64,000 bases of DNA, taken from Trogon surrucura. Its lineage: Eukaryota; Chordata; Aves; Trogoniformes; Trogonidae. The translations under genes and the position numbers were made by a program. Below the pieces are notes generated by a model. The model did not search any database and was not told the DNA's origin. It was given only the letters and a program-made list of their open reading frames with translations. How positions within the stretch are numbered: the first letter of the stretch is position 1; every line of letters begins with the position of its first letter. Location: positions 11,106,501 through 11,170,500 of the forward strand of contig CM036618.1 of NCBI GenBank assembly GCA_020746105.1, read 5' to 3'. This document shows positions 1 through 11,505 of this stretch, in pieces.

Positions 1-24
1 TATTTGATATGCTTTGATTTCTAG

Positions 25-216
25 CTGATTTTTTACTATGGAACTGGAGACAGCTGGTGTCCACAGCACTACTATGATGAGATCAAAATGGATTTTCCGG
101 ATGGGGACATTCGACTTTGTGAGAAAGGGCTCCGCCACGCCTTTGTGCTAGATGCCAGCAAGGAGATGGCTGCCATGATTACAGACTGGCTACAGGATGA
201 TCTGACCAAATTATAA
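25..216 (+). CDS. LDAH: LDAH (lipid droplet-associated hydrolase), last coding exon
   Basis: This is the C-terminal 63 codons of an alpha/beta-hydrolase that associates with lipid droplets and is linked to cholesterol ester and triglyceride handling. A pyrimidine-rich acceptor ending in CTAG precedes position 25, and the frame closes with TAA at 214-216. The reading begins LIFYYGTGDSWCP and contains DIRLCEKGLRHAF, which matches the end of vertebrate LDAH. If the protein has the usual 325 residues, the Asp in GTGDSW is residue 271 and the His in RHAF is residue 300. Those are the acid and the histidine of the Ser-Asp-His triad, so both lie in this exon; the nucleophile Ser is encoded upstream, outside the window. 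The gene runs toward GDF7, tail to tail, as in human 2p24. The exon is too short and has no ATG, so it must be seen by homology and splice site. Recognition is from memory of the family. Confidence 0.93.
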   Translation: MIFYYGTGDSWCPQHYYDEIKMDFPDGDIRLCEKGLRHAFVLDASKEMAAMITDWLQDDLTKL

Positions 217-2526
217 ACACGGATTCAGTGATTAACAAGAAAACGATGTAATTATTTTGTGAACGTGTAATTTTTTGTGAGAGAGTCCGTCCTATTTTTT
301 TTTTCTGTTTATGATAGATTATGGCTTGTTTTCTATTGAGATGTTTTAGAGAAATTTAGAGAGAGACTGGCTGGTCCAAAGTATAGTTTTATTGATTCAG
401 TGGTGATGCACCTTCATCCTGTGTCTTCAGGACTCTGCAGGACTTGGCTAACAGTGTAATATTTATTGTCTGCTAGCACTCTAGTCAACACTGACACTAG
501 ATTCACTGGCTGCGGGTGTACCTCAGTTGGTACCACCTGCCTCACCAGTCCATGCAACCCTGGTGCATGGCAGCCAGAGCAGCCCAAGGCCCTAGGACAA
601 CCCTAACGTTGTCTCCTGCCAGGTCTGCTGGGGTTGGTGGTCAGTCAGAAGTCAAGCTGAGCTCAGGGTGAGTACAAGGGAGGCGTGCAGATGAGGTGTG
701 CCGTTTCTCCAAGTCTAGGAAAGGGGTGCGGGTGCTGCCAGGACTCCACAGGGTATTAAAAATACCATAAGATAAGGTAGCTCTGGCTGCTCAGTGCAGG
801 AACACATATGGAGCCCTTGTCTGGAACATGGCCAGGTGTCTCATTTTTCAATTGACTGTAGAGAAGGTAAAGAACACTGTTCGAAAGTGCCAGTATTAGG
901 AGGTTAAAATGGACTGCAGGATCCATATAGAACTACTTACTGGTGTCCCAGCGCTCTTAATGAAGCCCACGTGAACAGTGCTTGTGCAGCAACTTTAAAG
1001 AATTAAATCAGGTTTGATGCATGCCTAAATTTCAGTTCTTTGCTCTAAGGACTGGAGTGTGACATTTTCTGCCAAGGCACAAATAAGATAAATCCACTGT
1101 GAGAAAATGGCTGTTACTCTGCCACGGTTGCACCCGTGAAATGGCACAAAATGTTGCTACTGAGAACCAGCTACTTGCTATAGCACATTGCTGACAAGTA
1201 CGCTGTTCCTCGCATTTGTTCATCACTCTCCTTTACAGATAGCCAGAAATTAAAATAAAAAAAAAAACACCCCTACCGATTGTGATAACAGAAGAAGTTG
1301 CAGGTGGTAGCTAGAAATTAAAATGGTGTGAGGAGAACACAGACAGGTGTAATAGAAGTTTTCTACCCATGAACCTGTGAAATAGTCTCCCTGTGGAGTT
1401 CATAGAGACATTTACAAATAAACAAAACACTGCAGAGTATAGTCAGGGGGAAGTTCTGCCCTTGCAAACAGATGAGTTTAGATGATGCACTCGGTATCTA
1501 ACTTAGACGATTTACTAAAATGTGGTACTGCTGAGAATTGTACTGGATTACATTCTCTGTGATGCAGAGATGCCAAATAACTTCTTACTTTTCTTACGTG
1601 ATTATATACACACCTTCCACTTCTCTCCAAATCCCACTTGAATATTTCACTAATGTTTAGGGCAGTTTGCAATAGAACTCTGTATTTTGGGCTGGTTTTC
1701 AAACCTGCAGACAGTGGATTTAAGTGACCTTCTCTGCATCAGAAACTCATTTAGCTCTTGAGACTAGCCAGTGGCTTTTCCCATTATGCTGCCCCGTAGT
1801 GAAGCAGATACCGATGCTTGAGGCAGAAGCATTGAGACCACAGTTGCAGCAGCGCGGGAAGGAACCAGACATGTTCGAAGTGAAGGGACTGTGCCTGTGC
1901 AACTGGTTGTGTTCATTGGAGGGGCACGGGGCTTTCCTGCTTTCTACAGGGCCCTATTCTGTCATGATCAAAACAATTGTTGTGCTCATTTTAGTAATCC
2001 ATAGTTGTGTCCCTGTGTTTAAGCAGCCCCTCCAGCGCTGGCACGCATTGCTGTTGGATGGCCTTAGGGCAGGTGCTGAATGCACCTGTTGGCCAAGGTG
2101 CTCCCTGAGGCAGAGTGAGGGGGAAGAGTGTTCACATACGTGGAGATATATATGTACACGTATATATACGTACATATGCACGTGTTTGTATGCTAGCAAC
2201 ATGAAAAACACAGTTCACTTGGGTTTGGTTTACACTTTGGTCTGGTTGAGCAAAACATTTGATCTTCCAAGTATGTGGAATCAGGTAAATGAGCAAGGAC
2301 TGAGTTTGTAAAAGTTCAGCTGTTGCAGTGGATCTCCTGAGCACAGAAGAAATCTTGCGTTAACCAAAGATGACAAGCAACTATTAAAGCCTGGAAACTG
2401 AAGCACCTATGAGAAGCAGTTGTTTACAGTGCATTATTCGTATACTTTGTATGAGGAATTAATTTAGCAATACTTGTACTCGACTTGTGTATGCCTTTTA
2501 TACAAACGTTAATCCATTATAATAAA
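217..2526 (+). other. LDAH: Probable LDAH 3' UTR and flank, with candidate poly(A) signals
   Basis: The sequence after the LDAH stop has no supported coding exon. AATAAA hexamers occur at 1417-1422 and 2521-2526; the second is followed within about 50 bases by a GT-rich stretch and would give a 3' UTR of about 2.3 kb. Neither can be proved as the used site from sequence alone. The stretch also contains an alternating purine-pyrimidine tract at about 2146-2190. No RNA gene or recognisable transposon was seen. Confidence 0.3.
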
Positions 2527-5500
2527 TCCTACTGACTGCATTAAGACCTAAACTGAGATTAGATCTGGTTGTCACTGACCAGATCTACTGCAGGGTAATG
2601 CCTTACAATTTTCTTAAAAGAATTTTCTCTAAGATTATCAAAACCATATTGATTCAATTGCTACCTTCCTCCTAGAAGCTGTTATGTAAGGCTTGGATCT
2701 AAAAACTTGCTACTCAATTCTTTGCAAAAAAACGCATAGGTCTAGTTTTCACAGCTGTATTTCCTAAGAGGAGCAGATCTCACACAATGTGAATCCAGCT
2801 CCTCCAAAGCCCTTGGTGTTCACCGTGACCCCAGGCAAAGTGTCAAAAGTGCTGATGGTCCAAATGTGCCAATTTACCATGAAAACACAGTGTGGTCTTG
2901 CCTATTTTAGACTGTTTTAGACTTCTTGGGAACCTGTTGCAAAAGAATTGACTGTATGCAGTAGCACCTAATCTCTTGTCATTCACATTTGTGCTTAATC
3001 CTCACCACGTAGGTAATCCTGCTTAGCTTCAATGACTGTGACTCATGTTCAAGTGTTTTGCTAGATTGATACCTTTTATGAAAAAGTACACAACTCCAAT
3101 AACAAAAATAAAGACATTTATGGTAAAATGTAACTTGATCCTTTATTTTGATAACTTGTTTAATCTTAGTTCACCTTCTTCATTACTTCAGGTATGCAAA
3201 ATTTTCAAGAATACTTGCCAAACCCCAAATTTCACATGCGATACAGACATTTGCTAAGTGCAAGGAAAATCAGTGGGTGGTAGGCACCTGACTCACTTGA
3301 GCATTTTTATCCAGAGCCACTCCAAAATAATCAGTGTTTCCCACTGCTCCCTCCAGCTCCGTTTTTGCTGTTTTGCCTGAGCTATGGAGTGTGGATTAGT
3401 GAGGTTTGTCCCTTCAGGAAGCTTGATGAGTGTTTGCCCAGTGTTTATGGTGAAGAATTTGGAGTTGGACTCCAAGCTAAACACGAGTTTCTGCACTCAC
3501 AGGAGACAGATTGCATATATGAGCCTCAGCAGATTATCTCTTCTCTGCAGTTGAGGTCATTTAACATATTTATTTCACAGAAAATGGGTTTATACGTGCA
3601 TCCACTTCCCGTCCCTTCCTTTGGTCTAGCTAACTGCCAGCAATGACTTTAAACAAGATGTTCAATGTTATCATTAAGACGGTTGCTCAAGCTATCACTA
3701 GGTTTGGATAAACTTACTAGACCCAAGAGACTTCTTTCACTCTGTGTCACGGGTCATGCTCAGACTTCCAACTCCAGTAAGTTTCTGAGGCCCTTCACTT
3801 GGAGGCAAATGTTCTCTTGCCTGGCACGTTCACCAAATAAGAATGCAGAGAGCGTTTCTGAGTGACCAGAAACTATTAAATCAGCATATACGTCTGGAAC
3901 AGCTGAGGGGGTTTGAGTACAAGCAGCAGATACAGCAGTAACAGTACAAGCCAGCTGCCAGAAGCCATCGTTGCTCTCAGTAGCATCATGCAGAAGTTAT
4001 GAAACGGGCTAACACGCAGGCTCGGATGGGACAGGCAGGGAGAGATTTCATTAGAGACTCTTTTCAAGTGCTTAAGCTCACAGTAAACGGTCTAGAAGTG
4101 CTTAAGCTGATGGTAAATGGAGTAGGTTTTTCCATTCTGTGTACTGCAGGAACGTGCTTCCAGGGAGGTGGTTGTGTTGCGGAAAGTAGTTTGCAGCGGC
4201 TGTTGTTTAAAACATCCGACTCTGTGTCTGACTGTGGTGTTTTCCAGTTGGACACTCAAAGTAGATTTTTTTGCCATTCCGTTTGAAACAATGCACAACG
4301 AGAAGCAGAGGAGGGTGCCCCTCATCTTCCCACTTTATGAACATCTTCAACAAACTTCACTTAAAGCCCCCAAGCTCTAAAAATATACTGTGCTTAATGG
4401 AAATCCTTGTGTGTGATGGCTTGGAGCTGGGGAAAAAAGGCCAGACCTCAGCTACTCCTTTTCCCTAGTGGGCACCCTTAAAATCTGGTAAGGAGCCAGC
4501 TGTTCCAACCTAACCTGTTAGAAACAGGAATACAGTTTACAGAATATAAAAGTTTTGAAGTGTTAATGTCATCTGCTCTCGTTGTGCAGGAGGTACTGCA
4601 AGTCGTCAGTGTGTATTAGGAAGGAACCCGTAATTTTACCCCCGGAAAAAAGCCCTAGGATTTTAAGCATTCATAGTGAACTGGAGTGTGTAACTCCAAT
4701 TACAGACCCAATGCAGCTTCAGTAAAGCCAACAGGATTGCACCCAGGCTTAGGGAGACCCAAGTGATCAATTGACAAAGACTAGGACAGCAGAAGTGACG
4801 TGACGTGAACAACGAGATTCAGTACAAAAGTATTCCCTGCAAGACAGGAGTCTCCTTTTATCCCTGTTTCCACCAAAACAGGACAGTCCAACATAGCAGA
4901 AGTCATGAGGAATTAATGAAATGAAACATGCCAGCTTAGTATCAGTTAGTTAAAATAAGATAAAATTCTCATACTAGAATACTTTGGAACTTCGGTTTTG
5001 CCCCACATCAGACACAATTCCCAGCGATCCCTCCAAGCCGAACTGGTCTGCGTTACAGAAAACTCCATGGGGTGGTATGTGAGAGACTTCAGGTGAGTTC
5101 TGAGCAGATGCTGGAGCCTGGTCCAAAACCGAAGTTAACACAGACATTAAAACTAATTTCACTGGACTTTGGATTAGGTGCTAAGAGGAAAACCAGTGCT
5201 CCAAGCGAAATAGACCTGGTTCACCTAACTCGTCCCCAGTTCACAAAGCAGTACTCCCAAAACAGATGTCTGAATTCCCTGTCTAGTCTAATTTAGATAC
5301 CTAAATGTAGGGGTACCAGATCTCCCTCTGGAGCTCCTGGCAGGCACCAACTAATTTTTGGCTACATAAGGGGCTTAGGCATTTGCTTTAGGGTTAAGTC
5401 ACTAGGTGCCCAAGTCAGACTATGCCCATTCTAGCAATGCTCTCTGCATTTTCTTCTTTGCATCACTGTGTGACCTTGGGCATCTCACCCATCTTTGCCA

Positions 5501-6547
5501 TGCCTCTGACTTCTCTCAAATATAAACTGACCATGACAATACTTGGCTTTCAGGATCTATATATTTAAGGATTAACTCATTTATGCTGTAAATCACATGT
5601 GTAGTCTGAAGTGCAGTGTTAGTACAATGGTCTAAAAACCTGTCTCCACTGAAAGCAAACCCAGCACTACCACTGATGTCAGTGCAGACATGATGGGATT
5701 CCTGCAAATAACCATTTGCTCTTGCTCTTTTGTTGAAAACACCTTGTTAAGATAATTCTTCCCTGCAACACTGCACATACACAGGGCAGGGGCAGGGCAT
5801 CGGTGCAAATGCCATCCTGTCTTCTTCTGTGTGCCCAGCCAGAGGACTTGTGCCAAAAGACCCCCCTCAGCCAACGAGACCATAAATGAGCACGAGGATG
5901 CAGGATACCACCTGGAAGGTGGCTCAAGCTTGTTATGTCACTCCATGTGTCTGTCACGGGGAGTACAAATCACCATGCCTCACTCCAGCTGAGCCATGTG
6001 TTTGTGGGTGTGCTTAAGATGAAAAGACAGCCTAGAAAATGCCAGTATTGTGAGAACTAATTATTAAGTCTTTCAAGACTTGTCAGTCTGACCTCTTGTC
6101 AGTTCTCCATGTGGTTCTCCTGGGTTTTGAAACCTGAAGTTGCTCTGCTGTGACTGAAACACATACCTGATGCCTTGAAAACTTCTTCTGTGCTTCCAAA
6201 TGTGCCCTGGTCCACATCTGCATGTTCACAGTACTGTATGCAGTAGGGATGTCGTGGACCCTGTCTTAACCCTATTACCCTCACTCGCTGTCTCCAAGGC
6301 ACTTTGGTGATGTCCACTGCATGTGCTAAAGCAACTCGCTCCCCTAAAAAACTTCTGGTTCTGCCACTATAATGTCCTAGTAAAAGCAGATGCAAAAAAA
6401 AAAAAAAAATACCACAGCTATTTCACAGCCTCTCCCCAAATGTTTAACCTAATTTTACAGATTCTCTGCTTTCTGGATGACCCATAACTTAAATTTCACC
6501 TACCAGGAATGCAAAACGGTTTCATGTCCCAGGGTGCTTTATTTAGC
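2527..6547. other. Intergenic DNA, no gene seen
   Basis: This stretch lies between the 3' ends of LDAH and GDF7. Open frames here are short, lack splice context and resemble no family I know. The only structure noted is a 30-bp imperfect tandem duplication at 4066-4125. No CR1 tail, tRNA or CpG-rich segment was seen. Confidence 0.5.
4066..4125. repeat. 30-bp imperfect tandem duplication (two copies)
   Basis: Units at 4066-4095 and 4096-4125 both begin AAGTGCTTAAGCT and agree at 24 of 30 positions by eye. It is a simple local duplication and no function is suggested. Confidence 0.7.
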
Positions 6548-6578
<31 letters not shown>

Positions 6579-6587
6579 AAAAAAAAA
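6548..6587. repeat. (TA)n microsatellite followed by poly(A)
   Basis: About twelve TA dinucleotides run from 6548 to 6572 and pass straight into a run of about 14 A. This is a simple-sequence locus likely to be polymorphic in length. Confidence 0.95.
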
Positions 6588-7339
6588 GCCTTTGAAAGAA
6601 GGAAGAACAGAAGAATAAAAAAGCAATCTTTGGCAAAAAAACTGCTGCAGTAGCAATAGCCTAATCTGTAAAACACTAGGCAATGTATCACATATACCAA
6701 TGGTAACTTACAGGAATTAAAAACTACCAAACCTGATTTCGGGGAAATAACTCTACTACGTTTTCCCAGGTACTTTTTCATTTCCCAAATTCTGAAAGTC
6801 CTAATTTCTTCCACATTTCCAAAGGGAAGGCTTTCACCAGACCCAACCAAATTGGGATCCTCCCACACACCTCAGAAGGTCGTCGTTGCCTTGGGCTCGC
6901 AGGGAAAGAGTCTTGTGCTCAAGTCAAACCCACCAGTCCAGCTCCGTGTGGTCACAAGCATGATGCGAGCGGAGGATATTCTTCCAGCTCTCGTGTTTAC
7001 CCCTTCAACTTAATGATTCTGAGCCTCTAAAGAGTCTTATTTTTGTCATTAGAGAGAATTCTGTTTGGCTGGGTGGAGCTGGCAGCTACTAGTGAAGGTG
7101 GATGAACTTTATTCAGAAACACTGGAAGGAAAAGAGATGCACATTTTGATAATAAATCCATCGCAAACACTCTTGTTCTGCTATTTTTTTTCTTGGAAAA
7201 TAACTGAGGTTGCCAAGGAAGGCAGTGTAAAATGAACAGCTTTTTCATTTTAACATCTTTGGTAGCCCAGGAATTAAAGGTGACTTATGAAAGTTGCTGT
7301 GAAATGAGACATCTGGTTTGGGGACACAGGCACAAGTCT

Positions 7340-7600
7340 TCAAAAGAAAAAAGTCTTGCAGAGATCCATTTATCAATAAAATATTTAATAAACTTATCTG
7401 TACAAAATATTAAAAAGGTTATTGAAGAGTATACAAGAATACTTATTTAACAAATATATACTGCTATATAATATATTCAAGAAAATATAGATTGCTGTTT
7501 ACAGTTCATTTACAATTCCATATGTACAATCTATTTAAAATTTAGAATACATACAAACAATGCATTTACACCATCACTTACAGAGCTATCTTCTTTAGAG
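7340..7600. other. AT-rich block, 3'-UTR-like, unassigned
   Basis: The segment is strongly AT-rich compared with its flanks, with repeated TTTAACAAAT, ATATATACTG and ATTTAAAATTT stretches, and AATAAA hexamers on the + strand near 7375 and 7387. The texture resembles a vertebrate 3' UTR or a conserved noncoding element. It could belong to a distal LDAH 3' end or an unannotated transcript, or it may be nothing. No protein frame is supported. Confidence 0.25.
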
Positions 7601-10600
7601 ATATTTCACACACTCGGACCTGACAAAGCTGAACAAATACATGGATAGTTTAGAGGCACACACAGGGATATGAGTATTGCTTCAAGAATTATAACTACTA
7701 GAGATACAGCTACTGGAAACGCGATTCCTTTTCCGTTTTTTGATATTTTCCTTTCTAATCAAAGAAAAGAACATATAAATAAAACCGCGACTGACCAGCA
7801 GAGAGGCTTGTTTCGTCAAAGGAGCTCCAGATAGCGTTGACGTGACTTCAGAAAAAGAGCGCGTGGCGATGAGACACGTGGTGACCCAGCAAACTGGATC
7901 AACGGGCAGGGCTGACGTCGCTCCTGCCTGCGTCCAAAGCGAGGCGCACCAGGAGCACACATGGAGACATGCTCAGCATCTCAGAAACTCAAGATGCTTC
8001 CTTTTTGGCAGTATTTAAAAGGTTAATTACTCACAGCGTGTGGGGTGAATATAGCTAATCGCTCCCCTCCCTGGCCATGGTGGGGACGAGCTGCCCTGCA
8101 AAGTGCCCCATCCCCAGCTGATCACTGCCCACACGACCACTTTAGCATCTCTTCAAAGACTAAAGTCCAGGCCCTCTGTGTGTTGCCGTCCTTTTCCTGG
8201 CCCGTGGATGTTATCTCACGCTCTGCTGTTGGTGGCTGAGCTCCTGTGATCCCCTCGGTGCTCGGCAGTGCCTGGCTGGTATGGAGCTACCTGGGACGAT
8301 GAGCTGGGGAACCCTAAACTTTGCTTCTTTTTTTCCTTCGTGCACTCCCCCTCTCTCTTTGTCAAGGCAGGATGGGGAAAACGAATGAAACACTGTGGGA
8401 AATGCTACCATCTCCCCAAAGGCTGTGGCCAAAGCCAGCACTGCAGCTCCTGGTGAGACCAGGCTCGAACCAGCCTATCAGTCTCATTATTCCTCTGCTG
8501 GTAGAGACCTGGGTGGCAACAGCGTAGGTTGACACCGTGGCAAAGTGGAGGGGACACCCCAACACTCCCACCTTCCATCAGGAGAACACTTAAGCGTGTC
8601 ACCCATCATGACTCCTCCCACAGGCTTCAACTCTGCCAGACCCATCCCTTGCTGGAGGGCACAGACTGTGCCCCAAATCCTGAGGCTGAGATTAGCTCTT
8701 CCTTCTTCCCTCTCCCCCAGCCCGCCAAACACCACAGCAAATCTCCACACTCCCCATCCTAGTATGAAAACAAGTATCAAAGCAGAAAAATGGAACTCAC
8801 AAAATGTCTGAATGAACTCATAAATGGTGATGACAGAAAAATGAAGAGCGAAAGCGGCCGAAAAACCACTGAAAAATGGCTGGGTTTCATTCTCAGTCAT
8901 TTCTGGGAATGGATCAGGCTTCAGTTTAAGATTTTTCAATCCTGATGCACATGAAGACACTCTGCTGCCCAACGCTTCTTACCCTGGTCTGCTCAGCCAA
9001 AACTTAAACACGGTGCATTAGCCAACGTGCCGGCACGCTCCTGCCCACCACTGCATACATCAGGCTCCTCTCCAGCACGGTAAATTCAGGGGGACTGCTC
9101 AAATATCAGAGGCAGTAAAATGAAAAAGCAGCCTCACGGGTTATACGTCTTGAGGTGCAAGGCTGCAAAATTTCCTTTGAGGTATAGGGTGAGGTCCTTT
9201 TCAGTGGGTTACACCAGAAGGAGTTCCAGAGTTTGGTCATTTTTTCAAGGTCCAGGATGGTTGCTGATAAGGCATCATTGATTTTCAGAGACATCTTTGC
9301 ACCTTTGTGTGCCTTGCAACACACTAGGAATAAACAGCCTGGATGCAGATGGTTTTCCCATGGAAGACATAAATCAACTTACGACGGAATTCTAGGTGTC
9401 ACTTACACCAGCCTGGTGGAACATCTCGCCCTTTTACCAGCCATTAATTCAAAGACAGGAAACACAGGGAAACTCTCCCCCCACCACAAAAAGTCACAGG
9501 CTCCTGACCATCACCAACACTCCATCCATGGGACAGTTACTCTCCAACTTGTCTCCCCAGTATGTTTTCATGGAGGACACATTCCCAGTGGTGAGCACAC
9601 TGCCACACTCTCCTCCTGCCACCCAGCATCCCCATTCAGACGCCACATAGCTGTAAAGGGACCCCCTATGGTGGGGAAGCTGCTCTGATACCAGTGGGAC
9701 ATGCATGGTGTTTCCATCTGCTGGTCAGAGTGACTTAAAAGAAGAACAATGGTGCTCTCAAAGACCAGAGCTTGGTTTTGCCCACATGGGTCTTCCCTCC
9801 CCAGAGGGTGATGTGAAGAGTGAAGAATTCACACCACAACTCCGATTTCACCCAGGACCGGGGACGCATCAAGCAACTTGGTGAAACTGCCCACCTGAGG
9901 TCCATGTGATACCCCTTCAGGCTGAGCATCTTTCAAGTCTGGTGGCACAGCACTGTTTTGGGTGATAGCCCCTGTGCAATACTCACACTCTCGCTGCTGT
10001 CAACCCATACAAAGTCTTTTTTCTGCCTGACATGTGGCCATACTGCCCCAGCATAGACAAAAGAGAAGGCACTTGTATTTTAGGACTCGCTACATGGTCA
10101 GCAGGAAACCATGGCATGTCCCACCAGGTTCACTCCAACATGAGTATGATCTGGTGGGTGGACTGGTATTTATGACATATCCATCACATCAGCATATGTC
10201 ATGAGTTTTTTGGTGTGAATAACTGTAGATGCTGCTGTCACAGACAAGCGTGTCGAGCTGAAGCTTGTGGTAAAACTCCTGTTATATCTGGAGAGCAAAG
10301 CTAAGGCGGTGCCCCAAGGTGCTCCACTCCATTTGCCCAGCTATAACGCCATAAGACGCATGTCCCCAGGGTGGGGGTGATGCTCCAGCCTCTCTCATCT
10401 CTTCCCTGCATGAGGCAGCGCTGCAAACAGTGGTGCATGTGTCTGCTGTTCCATGGGGGCTAGTACAGGTGACTCTGCCTAAACACACACTTCCAGGTTT
10501 GTGGGATAAGGACTGAAAACGGCCAACAGTAGAAGGAGCTGCTTGCTTTGCCGTGGGAGTATGACCAATAAATCACTGCAGAACTACCCAATTTTCTCCA

Positions 10601-10609
10601 GTAGCGAGA
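7601..10609. other. Intergenic DNA, no gene seen
   Basis: The stretch contains overlapping open frames on both strands around 8.2-9.7 kb, but none has splice sites or family similarity that I can recognise, and opposite-strand frames overlap each other. No tRNA or CR1 end was seen before 10610. Confidence 0.5.
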
Positions 10610-11505
10610 GAATCATAGAATCATAGAATCATAGAATGTTAGGGATTGGAAGGGACCTCGAAAGATCATTAAGTCCAATCCCCCTGCCAGAGCAGGAATG
10701 CCTAGACTATGCCACACAGGAACGTGTCCAGGCAGGTCCTGAATGTCTCCAGAGAAGGAGACTCCACAACCTCTCTGGGCAGCCTGTTCCAGGGCTCCGT
10801 CACCCTCACTGAGAAGAAGTTTCTTCTCGAGTTTAAGCGGAACCTCTTATGTTCCAGTTTCAGCCCATTACCCCTTGTCCTATCAGTGGTTGTCACCAAG
10901 AAGAGCCTGGCTCCATCCTCGTGACACTCACCCTTGATATATTTGTAAACATTAATGAGGTCACCCCTCAGCCTCCTCTTCTCCAAACTAAAGAGCCCCA
11001 GCTCCTTCAGTCTTTTCTCATAATGGAGATGCTCCACTCCCTTAATCATCCTAGTTGCCCTGTGCTGGACTCTCTCCAGCAGTTCCCTGTCTTTCTTGAA
11101 CTGAGGGGCCCAGAACTGGACACAGTATTCCAGCTGGGGTCTCACCAGGGCAGAGTAGAGGGGAAGGAGAACCTCTCTCGACCTACTAACCACTCCCCTT
11201 CTAATACACCCCAGGATGCCATTGGCCTTCCTGGCCACAAGGGCACACTGCTGGCTCATGGTCATCCTGCTGTCCACCAAGACTCCCAGGTCCCTTTCCC
11301 CTACACTACTCTCTAATAAGTCATTCCCCAACTTATACTGGAACCTGGGGTTGTTCCTACCCAGATGCAAGACCCTACATTTACCCTTGTTATATTTCAT
11401 TAAATTTTTCCCCGCCCAACGCTCCAGCCTGTCCAGGTCTCGCTGGATGGCAGCACAGCCTTCTGGTGTGTCGGCCACTCCTCCCAGCTTGGTGTCATCC
11501 ATGTG
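10610..11505 (-). mobile_element. CR1 LINE, 5'-truncated, minus strand
   Basis: The plus strand begins with three copies of AATCATAGAATC-type octamers (10610-10638), the reverse complement of the CR1 3' tail, so the element reads right to left. A 278-codon open frame (10702-11538, minus) covers the C-terminal part of the CR1 ORF2 protein, just after reverse transcriptase motif C (DDTKLGG), with the downstream signatures [31 protein letters not shown] and [14 protein letters not shown]. The residues before DDTKLGG no longer match FADD, which places the truncation point near 11505. Motifs A and B and everything N-terminal are missing, so it cannot be an autonomous copy. The uninterrupted frame suggests a fairly recent insertion. 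Its tail type resembles the fragment at 19256. Confidence 0.93.

Noticed and set aside
1724..2311. 195-codon plus-strand open frame downstream of LDAH
   Set aside because: No recognisable domain, no splice or promoter context, and it runs through a purine-pyrimidine simple repeat; most likely chance in a 3' UTR or flank.
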